DNA from: Leptospirales bacterium | GTDB lineage: Bacteria > Spirochaetota > Leptospiria > Leptospirales > Leptonemataceae | DNA: 59,267 bases | Assembly (NCBI GenBank): GCA_019694685.1 | Contig: JAIBBM010000026.1 | Span: 1 to 59,267 of the forward strand | Reading direction: 5' to 3' | In this document: positions 8,901 through 17,896 of the stretch, in pieces | Position numbering within the stretch: position 1 is the stretch's first letter | How the letters are laid out: every line of letters starts with the position of its first letter | The notes under the pieces: model-generated | What the model was told of the DNA's origin: nothing | What the model saw: only the letters and a program-made list of their open reading frames with translations | Databases searched by the model: none | Made by a program: the position numbers and the translations under genes

Positions 8901-9539
8901 TTACTGCTCCACACACATCAGGTAGTAGCCTGGATTGGAACATGTGATGTTGCCACCTCCGATGGCAGTGTTGTTGGTTTGATTGGCAGTGCCAATCTCC
9001 GATGTCTGCCCAACTGACCCATCCGTCCATGACAGACAATCATTGCCCACGGTTGTCCAGTTGACGTTCAATCCAGTTCTAAAGCCAATCCCTACCGTTC
9101 CAAACGATGCAGCCAGGGGGAAAGTAAAAAGAGCATTCGATCCTGTAGTTCCAATGACAGTCGTACCGTCTGATCGTCTGTATTGCTGATTAGAACGCAA
9201 GACCCAGTCGAGTTGTCCGTCCCCTGCACTGGCAGTGAGAGATGCACGGCGAGTCGTTCCAACAAGAAATGCTTTGATCGGATATGTTGCTGCCGCCGGC
9301 CGCGCCGCGTCCTGCGAGCACATCGCGTCTGCACCTGCAATGCCTCCGTAGCTACCAGTCGCGGGTGGATTCTGAGATGAGTAAATATAGCAGAAACCAC
9401 GATCGGCACAACTTGCGGTTCTGGTGCTGCGAAACAGCAAATAGTCTAGCAGAGGAGAATCCAGTGGATCCCCTGGAATGCGCCGCGGTTCAGGGATGCA
9501 TCCGGCAAGAGCCAGGAAAAATAGAAGAAACTTCCTCAT
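8901..9539 (-). CDS. DUF1554 (leptospiral endostatin-like) lipoprotein
   Basis: 212 residues. The N-terminus MRKFLLFFLALAGC is a lipoprotein signal (lipobox LAGC, Cys14). The rest carries the DUF1554 pattern: ADAMCSQD, then YPIKAFLVG, LDWVLRSNQQYRRSDGTTVIG, WTTVGNDCLSWT and a C-terminal CVEQ. In Leptospira this domain is found in the Len (LenA-F) surface proteins, some of which bind laminin, fibronectin or complement regulators; whether this one is surface exposed or binds host factors cannot be told from sequence. Length and domain order match single-domain members. It precedes the lipoprotein at 8171-8812 on the same strand with an 88-base gap. Confidence 0.85.
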   Translation of the reverse strand: MRKFLLFFLALAGCIPEPRRIPGDPLDSPLLDYLLFRSTRTASCADRGFCYIYSSQNPPATGSYGGIAGADAMCSQDAARPAAATYPIKAFLVGTTRRASLTASAGDGQLDWVLRSNQQYRRSDGTTVIGTTGSNALFTFPLAASFGTVGIGFRTGLNVNWTTVGNDCLSWTDGSVGQTSEIGTANQTNNTAIGGGNITCSNPGYYLMCVEQ

Positions 9540-9706
9540 CTGCGGTTGGACGATCTTTTCTTGGAATGAGTCGCAAGATCATGTTATGAAACAGTTTTTT
9601 TTTAACTCCGCGGGATATCAAAAACCAGTAGACGACTGCAAACGCGAACCACAAAAATTGGCAAACAATGCGAAGATTCAATCATTTGGATCTTGCGGGG
9701 GATAAC

Positions 9707-9997
9707 ATGAAGATACTGTTCACGGCGATCCTGGCACTAGCAGCACTCACAGCACTGCCAACCAGCGTTTTCGCAGACAAATGCGTGCTCTGCGGAAGCG
9801 GAAGCACAAACGGATGCCAGCAATGCAGATTGTCTAACGGTGTAGACAACCAGGCAAATCGGAAAGCATGCGAATCCAGAGGATGCAAAATCACAGGCAC
9901 TGGATCCTGTTCCACTGCTGCGAATGTAAAAGTTTGCCACGCTCCTTCCGGGAGCCAGCAAGACGTAACCTTTGCGTGGCCTGCGCCCGCGCGATAA
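9707..9997 (+). CDS. small secreted cysteine-rich protein
   Basis: 96 residues. The ATG at 9707 is preceded by GCGGGGG and gives a clean Sec signal peptide (MKILFTAILALAALTALPTS, cut after VFA). The mature ~73 residues hold eight cysteines (CVLC, GCQQC, ACESRGC, SC, VC), enough for four disulfides, and little else of note. No family is recognised; small disulfide-rich domains of this kind may bind proteins or metals. It stands alone, with a strong terminator 19 bases after the stop, and converges on ispG. Confidence 0.7.
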   Translation: MKILFTAILALAALTALPTSVFADKCVLCGSGSTNGCQQCRLSNGVDNQANRKACESRGCKITGTGSCSTAANVKVCHAPSGSQQDVTFAWPAPAR

Positions 9998-10015
9998 CAA
10001 CCAGTCGATCCATTG

Positions 10016-10044
10016 GAGGGACGTGCAAACGTCCCTCTCCTTTC
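10016..10044 (+). terminator. rho-independent terminator of the cysteine-rich protein gene
   Basis: GAGGGACG (10016-10023), loop TGCAAA, CGTCCCTC (10030-10037): a perfect 8-bp stem followed by tcctttcc. The stem would also form in the ispG transcript from the other strand, which ends 20 bases away, so it may act in both directions. Confidence 0.75.
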
Positions 10045-10057
10045 CATAATCCAGTGC

Positions 10058-11905
10058 TCAACCTGCTCCTGGCTCCACCCACATTCCGTGCTCCTGGATC
10101 AGGCGCACCAGCTCTTCATCTGCAATCTCAGATGGTATACTTTTCTTAACTATTTCCTTACCGCGATAAAGATGAATCTTTCCAGGCCCCGCACCCACAT
10201 AACCAAAATCCGCATCTGCCATTTCCCCGGGCCCGTTCACAACACAACCCATAATGGCGATCTTTACACCTTTGAGATGGCCAGTGCGCTTTTGAATTCT
10301 GGCGGTTGTATCCTGAAGATCGAATAACGTTCTGCCGCAGGACGGACAGCTGATGAATTCAGTTTTCGAAAGACGAAGTCTGGTAGCCTGCAAAATATCC
10401 AGGGACAAATCCAACAGATGACTTGCCTGATCCGGACCGGCACCCGCTATGTCTATGACCAGTGCGTCTCCGATCCCGTCGAGAAGCAATCCTCCGAAGT
10501 GAATGGAAGCTTGATAGAGGGCTTCCTCAAGCGAGGAGAACCTGGCAAACAGAATGATGGGTAGATTCAAACCATTCTGTTTCATCGCCGCCGCAGCAAG
10601 CCTCGTAGACCTGGTGATATCCTGCTCATTTGTATGAACAGAAACCATCTTCGCACTTTTCATCGCAAGCACTGCGGTTTCTAATTCCTCGGGCGCGAAG
10701 AGAGAAACGTCACTGAGCAGATCCGCTCCAATTACAGGAAGACCGGAATTCGACGACGGAGTTTGATTCTTTGAAATTACAAAATCAAGGCCTCGGGCTT
10801 TGAGCGATGCTGCATCTTCCGGTCTTACCAGTTCTTCACGCATTCCAATCTTGATTGGATTTTTCCCCCCGATGACAGTGCAAGCATCGCTTCCACGCCG
10901 ATCGTAGCGGTGATATGGGAAAGATTGAATGTAAATTTTCTCAAGTTCTTTCTTACCGTTCTCAGACGTTCCGGCAAGGGCTCGGCGCGCGTCATAGTAA
11001 GAAGCAATCTTCCTTGCGACTGGAATTTCGTGGATCGAATCTTCCGTCAAAGAAACGCGGATCGTATCCCCGATTCCGTCATCGAGCAAGCTTCCAATCC
11101 CAATGCTGGATTTGATTCTTCCGTCTTTTCCTCCACCTGCTTCCGTCACTCCCAGATGAAGTGGATAGTCCATGTTCTCCCTGCGAAAACGCGCCACAAG
11201 CAGGCGATATGCCTGGATCATCACCCCTGGATTGGACGCTTTCATAGAGATGATGATATCGCGAAAATCATAGTGCTCCGCAATTCGAATGAATTCGAGT
11301 GCGGACTCAACCATTCCAAGGGCGGTGTCTCCGTATCGATTCATGATTCTGTCAGAAAGAGATCCGTGATTCGTGCCAATCCTCAGAGCGCGGCCCAGTT
11401 CGCGCGCACGCAGCACAAGCGGCCGAAACGCGTCGTGTATGCGCTCAAGCTCTTCTTCGTACTGCGAATCTGTGTATTCGCGCAGCTCAAAGAATTTTCT
11501 ATCTGCGAAGTTCCCAGGATTGATGCGAACTTTCTCAACGTACTCAACCGCAGTCATGGCTGCCTGAGGGAGAAAGTGAATGTCCGCAACCAGAGGCTGG
11601 TTGTAACCCAGATCAACCAGGCGATTCTTAATATTCTTCAAGTTTTCCGCTTCTTTGACACGTGGAGCAGTGATCCTGACGATTTCGCAGCCAGCTTCGA
11701 TCAGGCCGATCGCTTCTTTGACCGTGGCTTCCGTGTCCATGGTATCAGAAATCGTCATGGACTGGATTCGAATTGGGTTTGTGCCACCGACGCCCACGTT
11801 TCCAACTTTCACTTCGCGCGTGCGAAACCGCGAATAAGCAAAAGGAGAATCTGCAAATGTTTCGGGGATAAGTCCGGCTTCTGCGGGCTGCACTATATTC
11901 TGCAT
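10058..11905 (-). CDS. ispG: (E)-4-hydroxy-3-methylbut-2-enyl-diphosphate synthase, long form
   Basis: 615 residues. It converts MEcPP to HMBPP in the MEP isoprenoid pathway using a [4Fe-4S] cluster. The N-terminal TIM-barrel region is clear (GNVGVGGTNPIRIQSMTISD, VADIHFLPQAAMTAVEYVEK, VRINPGNFADRKFFEL). The C-terminal reductase-like domain has the three cluster cysteines (SCPSCGRTLFDLQ and MGCVVNGPGE). At 615 residues it is the large type with an inserted middle domain (about residues 290-500), known from plants, Chlamydiae, Bacteroidetes and leptospires, not the ~370-residue E. coli type. It diverges from the permease gene; only 57 bases separate the starts. Confidence 0.95.
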   Translation of the reverse strand: MQNIVQPAEAGLIPETFADSPFAYSRFRTREVKVGNVGVGGTNPIRIQSMTISDTMDTEATVKEAIGLIEAGCEIVRITAPRVKEAENLKNIKNRLVDLGYNQPLVADIHFLPQAAMTAVEYVEKVRINPGNFADRKFFELREYTDSQYEEELERIHDAFRPLVLRARELGRALRIGTNHGSLSDRIMNRYGDTALGMVESALEFIRIAEHYDFRDIIISMKASNPGVMIQAYRLLVARFRRENMDYPLHLGVTEAGGGKDGRIKSSIGIGSLLDDGIGDTIRVSLTEDSIHEIPVARKIASYYDARRALAGTSENGKKELEKIYIQSFPYHRYDRRGSDACTVIGGKNPIKIGMREELVRPEDAASLKARGLDFVISKNQTPSSNSGLPVIGADLLSDVSLFAPEELETAVLAMKSAKMVSVHTNEQDITRSTRLAAAAMKQNGLNLPIILFARFSSLEEALYQASIHFGGLLLDGIGDALVIDIAGAGPDQASHLLDLSLDILQATRLRLSKTEFISCPSCGRTLFDLQDTTARIQKRTGHLKGVKIAIMGCVVNGPGEMADADFGYVGAGPGKIHLYRGKEIVKKSIPSEIADEELVRLIQEHGMWVEPGAG

Positions 11906-11962
11906 ACTACACGAATGCCAAATTTGCTTTGACAGGCAATCATTTCAGGACCAGTGAACTGC

Positions 11963-13441
11963 ATGGCCCGTCGCATCAAACCAATCGATCAGCTGCTTTC
12001 AGAGACGGAGAAAGAGGCTCTGCACCGAAACCTGGGCCCATTTAGCCTGATCGCCCTGGGAGTGGGAGCCATCATTGGAGCGGGGATTTTTATCCTGACT
12101 GGAAATGCAGCAGCCGGGGAAAATCTGAGCACAACCTCCCTTTTGCACGCTCCTGTTCTGGACATCATCATGGGCGGACTGGACATACAGTCCCACGGAA
12201 GACTTCCGGCGGGACCCGGGATTTCAGTCAGCTTCCTCATCACCGGACTCATTTGCGCTCTGGCTGCACTCAACTACGCGGAACTGGCCTCCATGATTCC
12301 CGTGGCTGGCAGCACATACACCTACGCCTACGCGACGCTTGGTGAACTGATCGCCTGGATCATTGGATGGGATCTGATCCTGGAATACGCTGTATCCAAT
12401 ATGGCTGTTGCGGTTGGTTTCTCCGCTTACTTCAACGATGTTCTGGAGTCGATTTTTGGAATTCGTCTCCCGCCTGAACTTTCGCGACCACTCATTGAAA
12501 ACGGCGCGATGACGGGAGCGTGGTTCAATCTGCCTTCGTTTATCATACTGATGATTCTGACGATTCTGCTGGTTCGCGGCGTTCGCCAGAGCGCACATAC
12601 AAACAATCTCATGGTTCTCATCAAGCTCGGAGCCATCGTGTTGTTCATCATTGGTGGCGCAAAATACATTCGCTTCGAGCACTATCATCCATTCTTTCCG
12701 GGTGGTTTTTCCGGGGTCATGGCCGGCGCAGCGATTGTCTTTTTTACTTACTTTGGATTTGACTCCGTGTCTACGGCAGCAGAAGAATCCAGAAATCCTG
12801 CACGCGACATGCCGATCGGCATCATTGCTTCTCTGATCGTCTGCGCGCTGTTATACGTTTCCGTGGCCATTGTTTTGACGGGGATCGCGGACTATCGCAC
12901 TCTGAATAATCCGGCGCCCGTGGCAGGAGCACTCAAAGCGCTGGGTCTTGATTCCATTCGAAGCCTGGTTGGAACGGGAGCCGTTGTGGGCATTATTTCC
13001 TGCCTGCTCGTATTTCAATATGGCCAGGCCCGCATCTGGTATGCAATGTCGCGTGACGGTCTTCTTCCTGCGGCGTTCTCGCGCGTTCATCCAAAATTTC
13101 GCACTCCGCATATCAGCACCTGGATTGCAGGGCTGGTGGTTGGAATCCCGGCGGGGATCTGGGACATTGGCACGTTTGCAGATCTGGCAAACATAGGGAC
13201 ACTGGCTGCGTTTGTGATTGTTTCTGCGGGCGTACTGATACTACGACGGACAGAACCAGATAGAAAGCGCGGCTTTCGAGTTCCGTTTGTTCCATGGCTT
13301 CCCATTCTATCCATAGTCACGTGTGCATTCCTGATGATCTCTCTTCCGCTGGAGACCTGGATTCGTTTCTTCGTATGGATGGCGATTGGACTTGTGATTT
13401 ATGTGCTCTACGGCAGGCATCGCAGTTCGATGGCGCAATAA
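11963..13441 (+). CDS. APC-family (cationic) amino acid permease
   Basis: About 492 residues, inner membrane, 12 or more helices. Helix 1 has the APC signature GVGAIIGAGIFILTG; later features are NYAELASMIPVAGSTYTYAY, YFGFDSVSTAAEESRNPARD and SRDGLLPAAFSRVH, all typical of the CAT/YfnA type of amino acid/proton symporter. The substrate cannot be read. An extra loop after helix 1 (LLHAPVLDIIMGGLDIQSHG) replaces the short loop of most members. Start: ATG at 11963 or GTG at 11954; an AGGA lies 12 or 3 bases upstream respectively, so ATG is preferred. A TetR regulator follows on the same strand. Confidence 0.9.
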   Translation: MARRIKPIDQLLSETEKEALHRNLGPFSLIALGVGAIIGAGIFILTGNAAAGENLSTTSLLHAPVLDIIMGGLDIQSHGRLPAGPGISVSFLITGLICALAALNYAELASMIPVAGSTYTYAYATLGELIAWIIGWDLILEYAVSNMAVAVGFSAYFNDVLESIFGIRLPPELSRPLIENGAMTGAWFNLPSFIILMILTILLVRGVRQSAHTNNLMVLIKLGAIVLFIIGGAKYIRFEHYHPFFPGGFSGVMAGAAIVFFTYFGFDSVSTAAEESRNPARDMPIGIIASLIVCALLYVSVAIVLTGIADYRTLNNPAPVAGALKALGLDSIRSLVGTGAVVGIISCLLVFQYGQARIWYAMSRDGLLPAAFSRVHPKFRTPHISTWIAGLVVGIPAGIWDIGTFADLANIGTLAAFVIVSAGVLILRRTEPDRKRGFRVPFVPWLPILSIVTCAFLMISLPLETWIRFFVWMAIGLVIYVLYGRHRSSMAQ

Positions 13442-13499
13442 AAGTGGCATCTGGCCGGATTCTACTTGAGCTTTGCATGAGAAAGGTGCATTAGACGCA

Positions 13500-14114
13500 A
13501 TGGCCCGCAAAGAAAACGCGTCCGTCATCCAGACAGCCTCCGCAAAGCGACCGCCTCTTACAAAAAAACTCATCCTGGATGCCGCTCTCAAAATCATTGA
13601 GACAGAGGGCATGGAGAAGCTCAGCATGAGGCGCATCGCTGCACTCCTGGATTGCAGCGTGGCCGGACCCTACGTATACTTTACAAATCAAGAAGAAATA
13701 CTCAAGGCACTCATAGACGACGGAGAAGCTAGGCTCACGGCAGAACTCAAGGCTGCCGTGCAGACAAAAGTTGATATTTTTGATAAAATTTTCATACTAA
13801 TGCAAACATACAAATCGTTCGCATCCGCAAACCGCGAGCTACACAAACTCATGTTTGCAATGGGTGGGAGAGGAAAAAGCTTTTCCCTGATTTCACCCAG
13901 TTATCGCGTCTATTTCGAAACGGTCAGACAGGGCGCAAAAAATGGAGCTATCCGTTGCGATCGCGCAGGCTATCACGCAATCGCGCGCGCCATGTGGTCC
14001 TGGGGTTACGGTCTGGTGGTGCTCGAGCTTGCGCGTCATCCAGAAACTAAGAAATCCGAAATTGATCCGATTGCAGAGGGCATGGAACTGTTCAAGAAAC
14101 TGCTCCAACCCTGA
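13500..14114 (+). CDS. TetR/AcrR-family transcriptional regulator
   Basis: 204 residues. Residues about 25-70 form the TetR DNA-binding domain (LILDAALKIIETEGMEKLSM, RRIAALLDCSVAGPYVYFTN), followed by a helical ligand-binding domain of the TetR_C type (WSWGYGLVVLELARHPE). The ATG at 13500 has only a distant GAAAGG. It lies 58 bases after the amino acid permease and could control it, but no operator palindrome is evident in the short gap. The ligand is unknown. Confidence 0.88.
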   Translation: MARKENASVIQTASAKRPPLTKKLILDAALKIIETEGMEKLSMRRIAALLDCSVAGPYVYFTNQEEILKALIDDGEARLTAELKAAVQTKVDIFDKIFILMQTYKSFASANRELHKLMFAMGGRGKSFSLISPSYRVYFETVRQGAKNGAIRCDRAGYHAIARAMWSWGYGLVVLELARHPETKKSEIDPIAEGMELFKKLLQP

Positions 14115-14116
14115 GA

Positions 14117-16114
14117 CTAAACTTCCAGTTCTTCGGGCGAAGAACGCCTCCTCTCTTTATATAGTCGAATTTCCTTTTCGAGCCTTTCATACGGGTCCAT
14201 CCCTGACTCCGGCAGTCGAATGGACGGAGATTTCTTCACAACTCTGGAAAGGCCGCGAATAGAGGTGAGAACTTTCTTCTGAAACTCGTCCGCATCCGGG
14301 CGATCGTATTCTTTTTCCTGCGCATCAAGAGCCTCAGCCAGACGCGCGGACTTTGCCTTCCAGCCTCCATCCAGAGGATAGAGCAAAAGCCGATCGTCTC
14401 TGGAATCCCCACGGTTCATTGTAATTACCTGAAATCTTTCTTCTTTGAGAAGCGCCTCGAAATCCTCTTCTGAAATGTTTCCCAGTTCTGCGCGAAGGCG
14501 TCCTACAGTGGGAAGACTACCCTCTTGAAAATAGTAGTAATCCAGACGATCAATCATACGATTCGAAAGGGCCATTCTCTTGATTTGATTGGTCTTCTTA
14601 AATCGTTCTTCTTCTCTCTGCTTCATCAATTCCAGATAACGTTCATGGTTTCGCGCTTCAAGCACGGCCTGATGACGAGCGATTCTCTTCTTCGCGCCCT
14701 GAAACGCTACGTCTTGAAAGAGCTTGATATTCAATGCAACCAGCAATCGAAAGAACCAGTTCATGTACGGAAGATAGGCTCTCCGCAAAAGTTGGCCGTA
14801 CATCTGAACGAACTCGCGATCCAGAAATAAATCTTTGAAATAGTCCTCGTATGTTTCGATGAGATCCTTCAGAGCCAGAACCTGCCATTCCCTGGGCGCA
14901 ACGGAATCTACCATGCCGCGGACAATCCTTCTAAAAACAGATGATTTTCTGTGCACCAGAATGTGCATCGTGGTTCTGGGCAGTTCCCAGGCGCCGTACA
15001 GAAGACTTTCATCTCCCACAAGACGATTCCAATTCGCCGGGTTCATCTTCATCAAATCTTTCTGATCCGTGAAGCTCATCAAATCCAGCCACGCCGCATT
15101 CACGCCTGTGAGCTTTTTTTTGATGTTCTCAATGCTTCTTTCGTTCTCCGCGCGCCAGTCTGCCAGATACTTCTCTTTTACAGTGGGGGCCAGAGCCACG
15201 ACAATTTCCACTGCCATCGCGCCCGCATAACGGCCGTTTGGCGATTCTGGTGGATCTCCAGGGCCCACTCTCCGCAATTCTTCTGCGCGGCAAACCAGAA
15301 AATCAGGTGTCTCCGGAACAAACTCGTCAATATGGTAAATCCCTTCCTCCACCGCAATCTGCGCGAGTTCGCGGCGACAGTTTCCCCGGTTGCGATAGCG
15401 CGGCGCCACCCGATCGATCATGAAATCAGACGCAGCGTCAAAAAGATCCGCAGCATTGGCTCCAGCGAGCTTCAGTATTCCGTAACCGGCCACATACACG
15501 CATAGATTTCTTTCGAGCAGAGAAGTTCGAATATCGCCCAGAACTGCCTCGATCATTTCCGAATCGGGTAGTACGTCGAAGAGGCGAACATTTACGAACG
15601 TATCGAGCGACAGAAAGCTGGTTAAGGAATTGAAAGAAAACTCCTTTCCCGCGCTCAGATCAACCTGCATCTCCCGGGCCAGCTGTACCGCAGTCACAGG
15701 CGATTGGATCATCCATTTTTCAAATGCAGTGGCTGACTGAGAAATAATCTCCTCATAAATCTGCCGCATGGACTCCGGTCTGTCCTGAGGTCGCGCGAGG
15801 AAACATGGCTTAAAGACAATCGCACCGTTTTCAAATTCAAATCTAAGAACCTGAACCACAAGACGATCGCGCGTCAGGTTTTTTAGAACCGCTGCGAGCT
15901 CTTTGCGTGGAATCTGACCAATGCCATCAAATGCAATGGGACCCACTGTGAAATAGGCTCCGCTTCGAGCCGCCTGAGGAGTGGAAAGAGACTGCACCTT
16001 CCTGAAAACCGCGTGATTGTGTTTTTCAGAAAGATTTACTCCAACGCTGGCGGCGTGGCTCTCCGCAATTGCCTCGAGAAATCGATGGCCTTCGTGATGG
16101 TCCTGGGAGCCCAC
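14117..16114 (-). CDS. large protein of unknown function
   Basis: 665 residues, no signal peptide and not recognised. It has a long, well-formed coding sequence with alternating helices; a stretch at about residues 445-500 (FFRLLVALNIKLFQDVAFQG) may be amphipathic or monotopic, and the C-terminal ~150 residues are highly charged. The start is doubtful: GTG at 16114 has no ribosome-binding site, while the frame stays open upstream to 16141 with protein-like sequence (RAFQLLS before V1) but only CTG or ATT as possible starts. It is last in an operon after the TlpA-like lipoprotein, glycosyltransferase and DUF167 genes. Confidence 0.7.
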   Translation of the reverse strand: MGSQDHHEGHRFLEAIAESHAASVGVNLSEKHNHAVFRKVQSLSTPQAARSGAYFTVGPIAFDGIGQIPRKELAAVLKNLTRDRLVVQVLRFEFENGAIVFKPCFLARPQDRPESMRQIYEEIISQSATAFEKWMIQSPVTAVQLAREMQVDLSAGKEFSFNSLTSFLSLDTFVNVRLFDVLPDSEMIEAVLGDIRTSLLERNLCVYVAGYGILKLAGANAADLFDAASDFMIDRVAPRYRNRGNCRRELAQIAVEEGIYHIDEFVPETPDFLVCRAEELRRVGPGDPPESPNGRYAGAMAVEIVVALAPTVKEKYLADWRAENERSIENIKKKLTGVNAAWLDLMSFTDQKDLMKMNPANWNRLVGDESLLYGAWELPRTTMHILVHRKSSVFRRIVRGMVDSVAPREWQVLALKDLIETYEDYFKDLFLDREFVQMYGQLLRRAYLPYMNWFFRLLVALNIKLFQDVAFQGAKKRIARHQAVLEARNHERYLELMKQREEERFKKTNQIKRMALSNRMIDRLDYYYFQEGSLPTVGRLRAELGNISEEDFEALLKEERFQVITMNRGDSRDDRLLLYPLDGGWKAKSARLAEALDAQEKEYDRPDADEFQKKVLTSIRGLSRVVKKSPSIRLPESGMDPYERLEKEIRLYKERRRSSPEELEV

Positions 16115-16152
16115 GCTCAGAAGTTGAAAGGCGCGCAGAATCCTTCAAGAAA

Positions 16153-16371
16153 TTAACAGTCTGCTTCGATCACTTTCGTGCGCGAAGTTGCACCAAGCAC
16201 AATTCGGAGACGACTGCGAGGAATGCCAAGCTCTTGTGCTGCGGCTTCTATGACTGCCTCGTTTGCCTTGTTTTCCACAGCGCGCTCCCTGACCCGAATG
16301 ATCCAGCCGTCTTCCGTCTTTTCGATCCCGGGTTTCTTGCTGCCAGGCTTTACGCGGACTTTGATTCGCAA
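16153..16371 (-). CDS. DUF167/UPF0235 (YggU) family protein
   Basis: 72 residues, a complete small domain: MRIKVRVKPGSKKPGIEKTE, then V-x-A-x-ENKANEAVIEAAAQELGIPRS and a C-terminal SRTKVIEAD. The family is ancient and has no settled function. The start is TTG at 16371 with GAGG 5 bases upstream. It lies 17 bases after the glycosyltransferase gene and 38 bases before the large unknown gene in one operon. Confidence 0.9.
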   Translation of the reverse strand: MRIKVRVKPGSKKPGIEKTEDGWIIRVRERAVENKANEAVIEAAAQELGIPRSRLRIVLGATSRTKVIEADC

Positions 16372-16388
16372 ACAGACCTCAAAAGCGA

Positions 16389-17276
16389 CTAACGTTGTAC
16401 TTTATAGTCTGGACGAAGATTGGATGGTCGATCGAGACCGTGGTGAAGTTCATACAGCTTTGCTTCCCTCAGGAAGTAGGAAAAGGCGGAAGAATACGCG
16501 ATCACAAATCCAGGCATTCCGTCCAGGAAGCCACGCTTGAGCAGGTAGATCTCAAGGAATTTCTGAAATGGCTTCCACAGGAGTCGAATCAGTGAGAATC
16601 TCTTTCCTTTTCCCTTTCGAGTGAAGGCAATGATGCTCGAAAACTTGTTGATGGTGCCAATTTGATCCGAAAGATCTTTGAAAGAATAGTGTACCAGGTT
16701 TCCGGAAAGAACCGGACCAAGATTTGTCTTCCACCTGGGTTCATCGTGAAGGAAGATCTGATCGTGCGGATTCTCTCCTCCCCAGGCAGCTTTCCCTTTC
16801 TTGATCAATCGGTAACGCGCATTGTACCAACCACCATGATGAATGGGTCTGCCCATATGAATCGTAAGGCGATTGATTCGCATTCCGTCCGGGCCATGAT
16901 CCGCGGATGTGCGAAGAAATTCCTGAATAGAGGACGCAAGTTCTGGATCACACCTTTCATCTGCATCGAGAGAAAGAATCCATTTTCCTCTGCACATTTC
17001 AAATGCCCGATTCTTCTGCTGCACGTGACCATCGAAAGCATGTTTGTAGAAACGTACTTTGGGGAACTTGCGAGCAATCGTTTCTGTTTTATCCGTTGAG
17101 AAAGAGTCCAGCACAAGCACTTCGTCACAGAAGTCATGCACGGACGCAATACAGTCAAAGATGCGATGCTCTTCATTGAAGGTGATGATGGACGCAGACA
17201 AAAGAACCACGGATGAACCAGCTCGCTTTTCTGATCTCGATGGAGACCGCGCCGATTTCTTCTGCAATCTTGCCAT
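16389..17276 (-). CDS. glycosyltransferase family 2 (WaaE-like)
   Basis: 295 residues. A GT-A fold enzyme: SASIITFNEEHRIFDCIASV at the N-terminus, VLDSFSTDKTETIA, the DxD-type metal site in LSLDADERCDPEL, and GxNPHDQ after it. The arrangement FDGHVQQKNRA plus the late WKPFQKFLEIYLLKRGFLDG is that of the WaaE/KdtX and YibD-like glucosyltransferases that decorate lipopolysaccharide core. A sugar transfer in LPS or another envelope glycan is therefore likely. ATG at 17276 overlaps the stop of the upstream gene (TGATG) with a GGAG 8 bases back. Confidence 0.88.
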   Translation of the reverse strand: MARLQKKSARSPSRSEKRAGSSVVLLSASIITFNEEHRIFDCIASVHDFCDEVLVLDSFSTDKTETIARKFPKVRFYKHAFDGHVQQKNRAFEMCRGKWILSLDADERCDPELASSIQEFLRTSADHGPDGMRINRLTIHMGRPIHHGGWYNARYRLIKKGKAAWGGENPHDQIFLHDEPRWKTNLGPVLSGNLVHYSFKDLSDQIGTINKFSSIIAFTRKGKGKRFSLIRLLWKPFQKFLEIYLLKRGFLDGMPGFVIAYSSAFSYFLREAKLYELHHGLDRPSNLRPDYKVQR

Positions 17277-17854
17277 CAAAGTCTCTCCAGTGCAAACTGG
17301 TAGCGTGGCTGTCTTTCAATCGTCGCCGCATCTTGAGCTGTGCCGATGGGACCAATGAAATTATATCGGAGCAAGAGCGGTTTCGTGGAGAAGATCAGAG
17401 TCTCAGGAGTTCCAGTCACAGTTCCATATTCTGGATTGATTCGAAAGTTATCGTCCATGACTACCACTGGAAGGCGCATCGAATACTTTTGAATGTCTTC
17501 CATCATGCGATTGCGAATTGCCTGGAATCTATCCTCCGGGGTTGCGTCCGCCGGTAGATTGAGACCGTGCGAAGAAGGACTGGATTCAAGAGCTACATAC
17601 ACCGGAATCTTTCTTTTAGCCGCTTCCGCGGCAAAGTGCTCGAGCGCTGGGATTTCCTGAATGCACGGCTGGCAGGTGGGGCTATAAAAATTGAGCACCA
17701 GCTTCGGGGCGTCGATCTGACTGAAATGAATCACAGAGCCGTCCAGCAGCCGGCCGGACCACTGATCTACGCCGAAATTGGACCTCGCAGCAGGCCTGCA
17801 GGCGAAGACTGCTAGCAAAACCCAGGCCAGGAACAGTGTTTTTTTTAGTGGCAT
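17276..17854 (-). CDS. TlpA-like thioredoxin-fold lipoprotein
   Basis: 192 residues. Lipoprotein signal MPLKKTLFLAWVLLAVFAC (Cys19), then a peroxiredoxin/TlpA-like domain with the redox motif SPTCQPC (Cys61 and Cys64) and a cis-Pro region TGTPETLIF. Such anchored thioredoxins reduce or isomerise disulfides in the periplasm, for example in cytochrome c maturation. A near-duplicate start (ATGCCACT) lies 27 bases upstream; the downstream ATG gives the proper signal peptide. A TACAAT just before it may be a -10 box. The stop overlaps the glycosyltransferase start. Confidence 0.8.
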   Translation of the reverse strand: MPLKKTLFLAWVLLAVFACRPAARSNFGVDQWSGRLLDGSVIHFSQIDAPKLVLNFYSPTCQPCIQEIPALEHFAAEAAKRKIPVYVALESSPSSHGLNLPADATPEDRFQAIRNRMMEDIQKYSMRLPVVVMDDNFRINPEYGTVTGTPETLIFSTKPLLLRYNFIGPIGTAQDAATIERQPRYQFALERL

Positions 17855-17896
17855 AATTGTACCAAATTGAAAAAGTGGCATTTCCTTAAAATTACC

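Noticed and set aside
16115..16141. start of the large unknown gene at ATT or CTG upstream of 16114
   Set aside because: The upstream codons look protein-like but the GAAGG lies directly against the ATT, too close to act; GTG at 16114 was kept as the conservative start.
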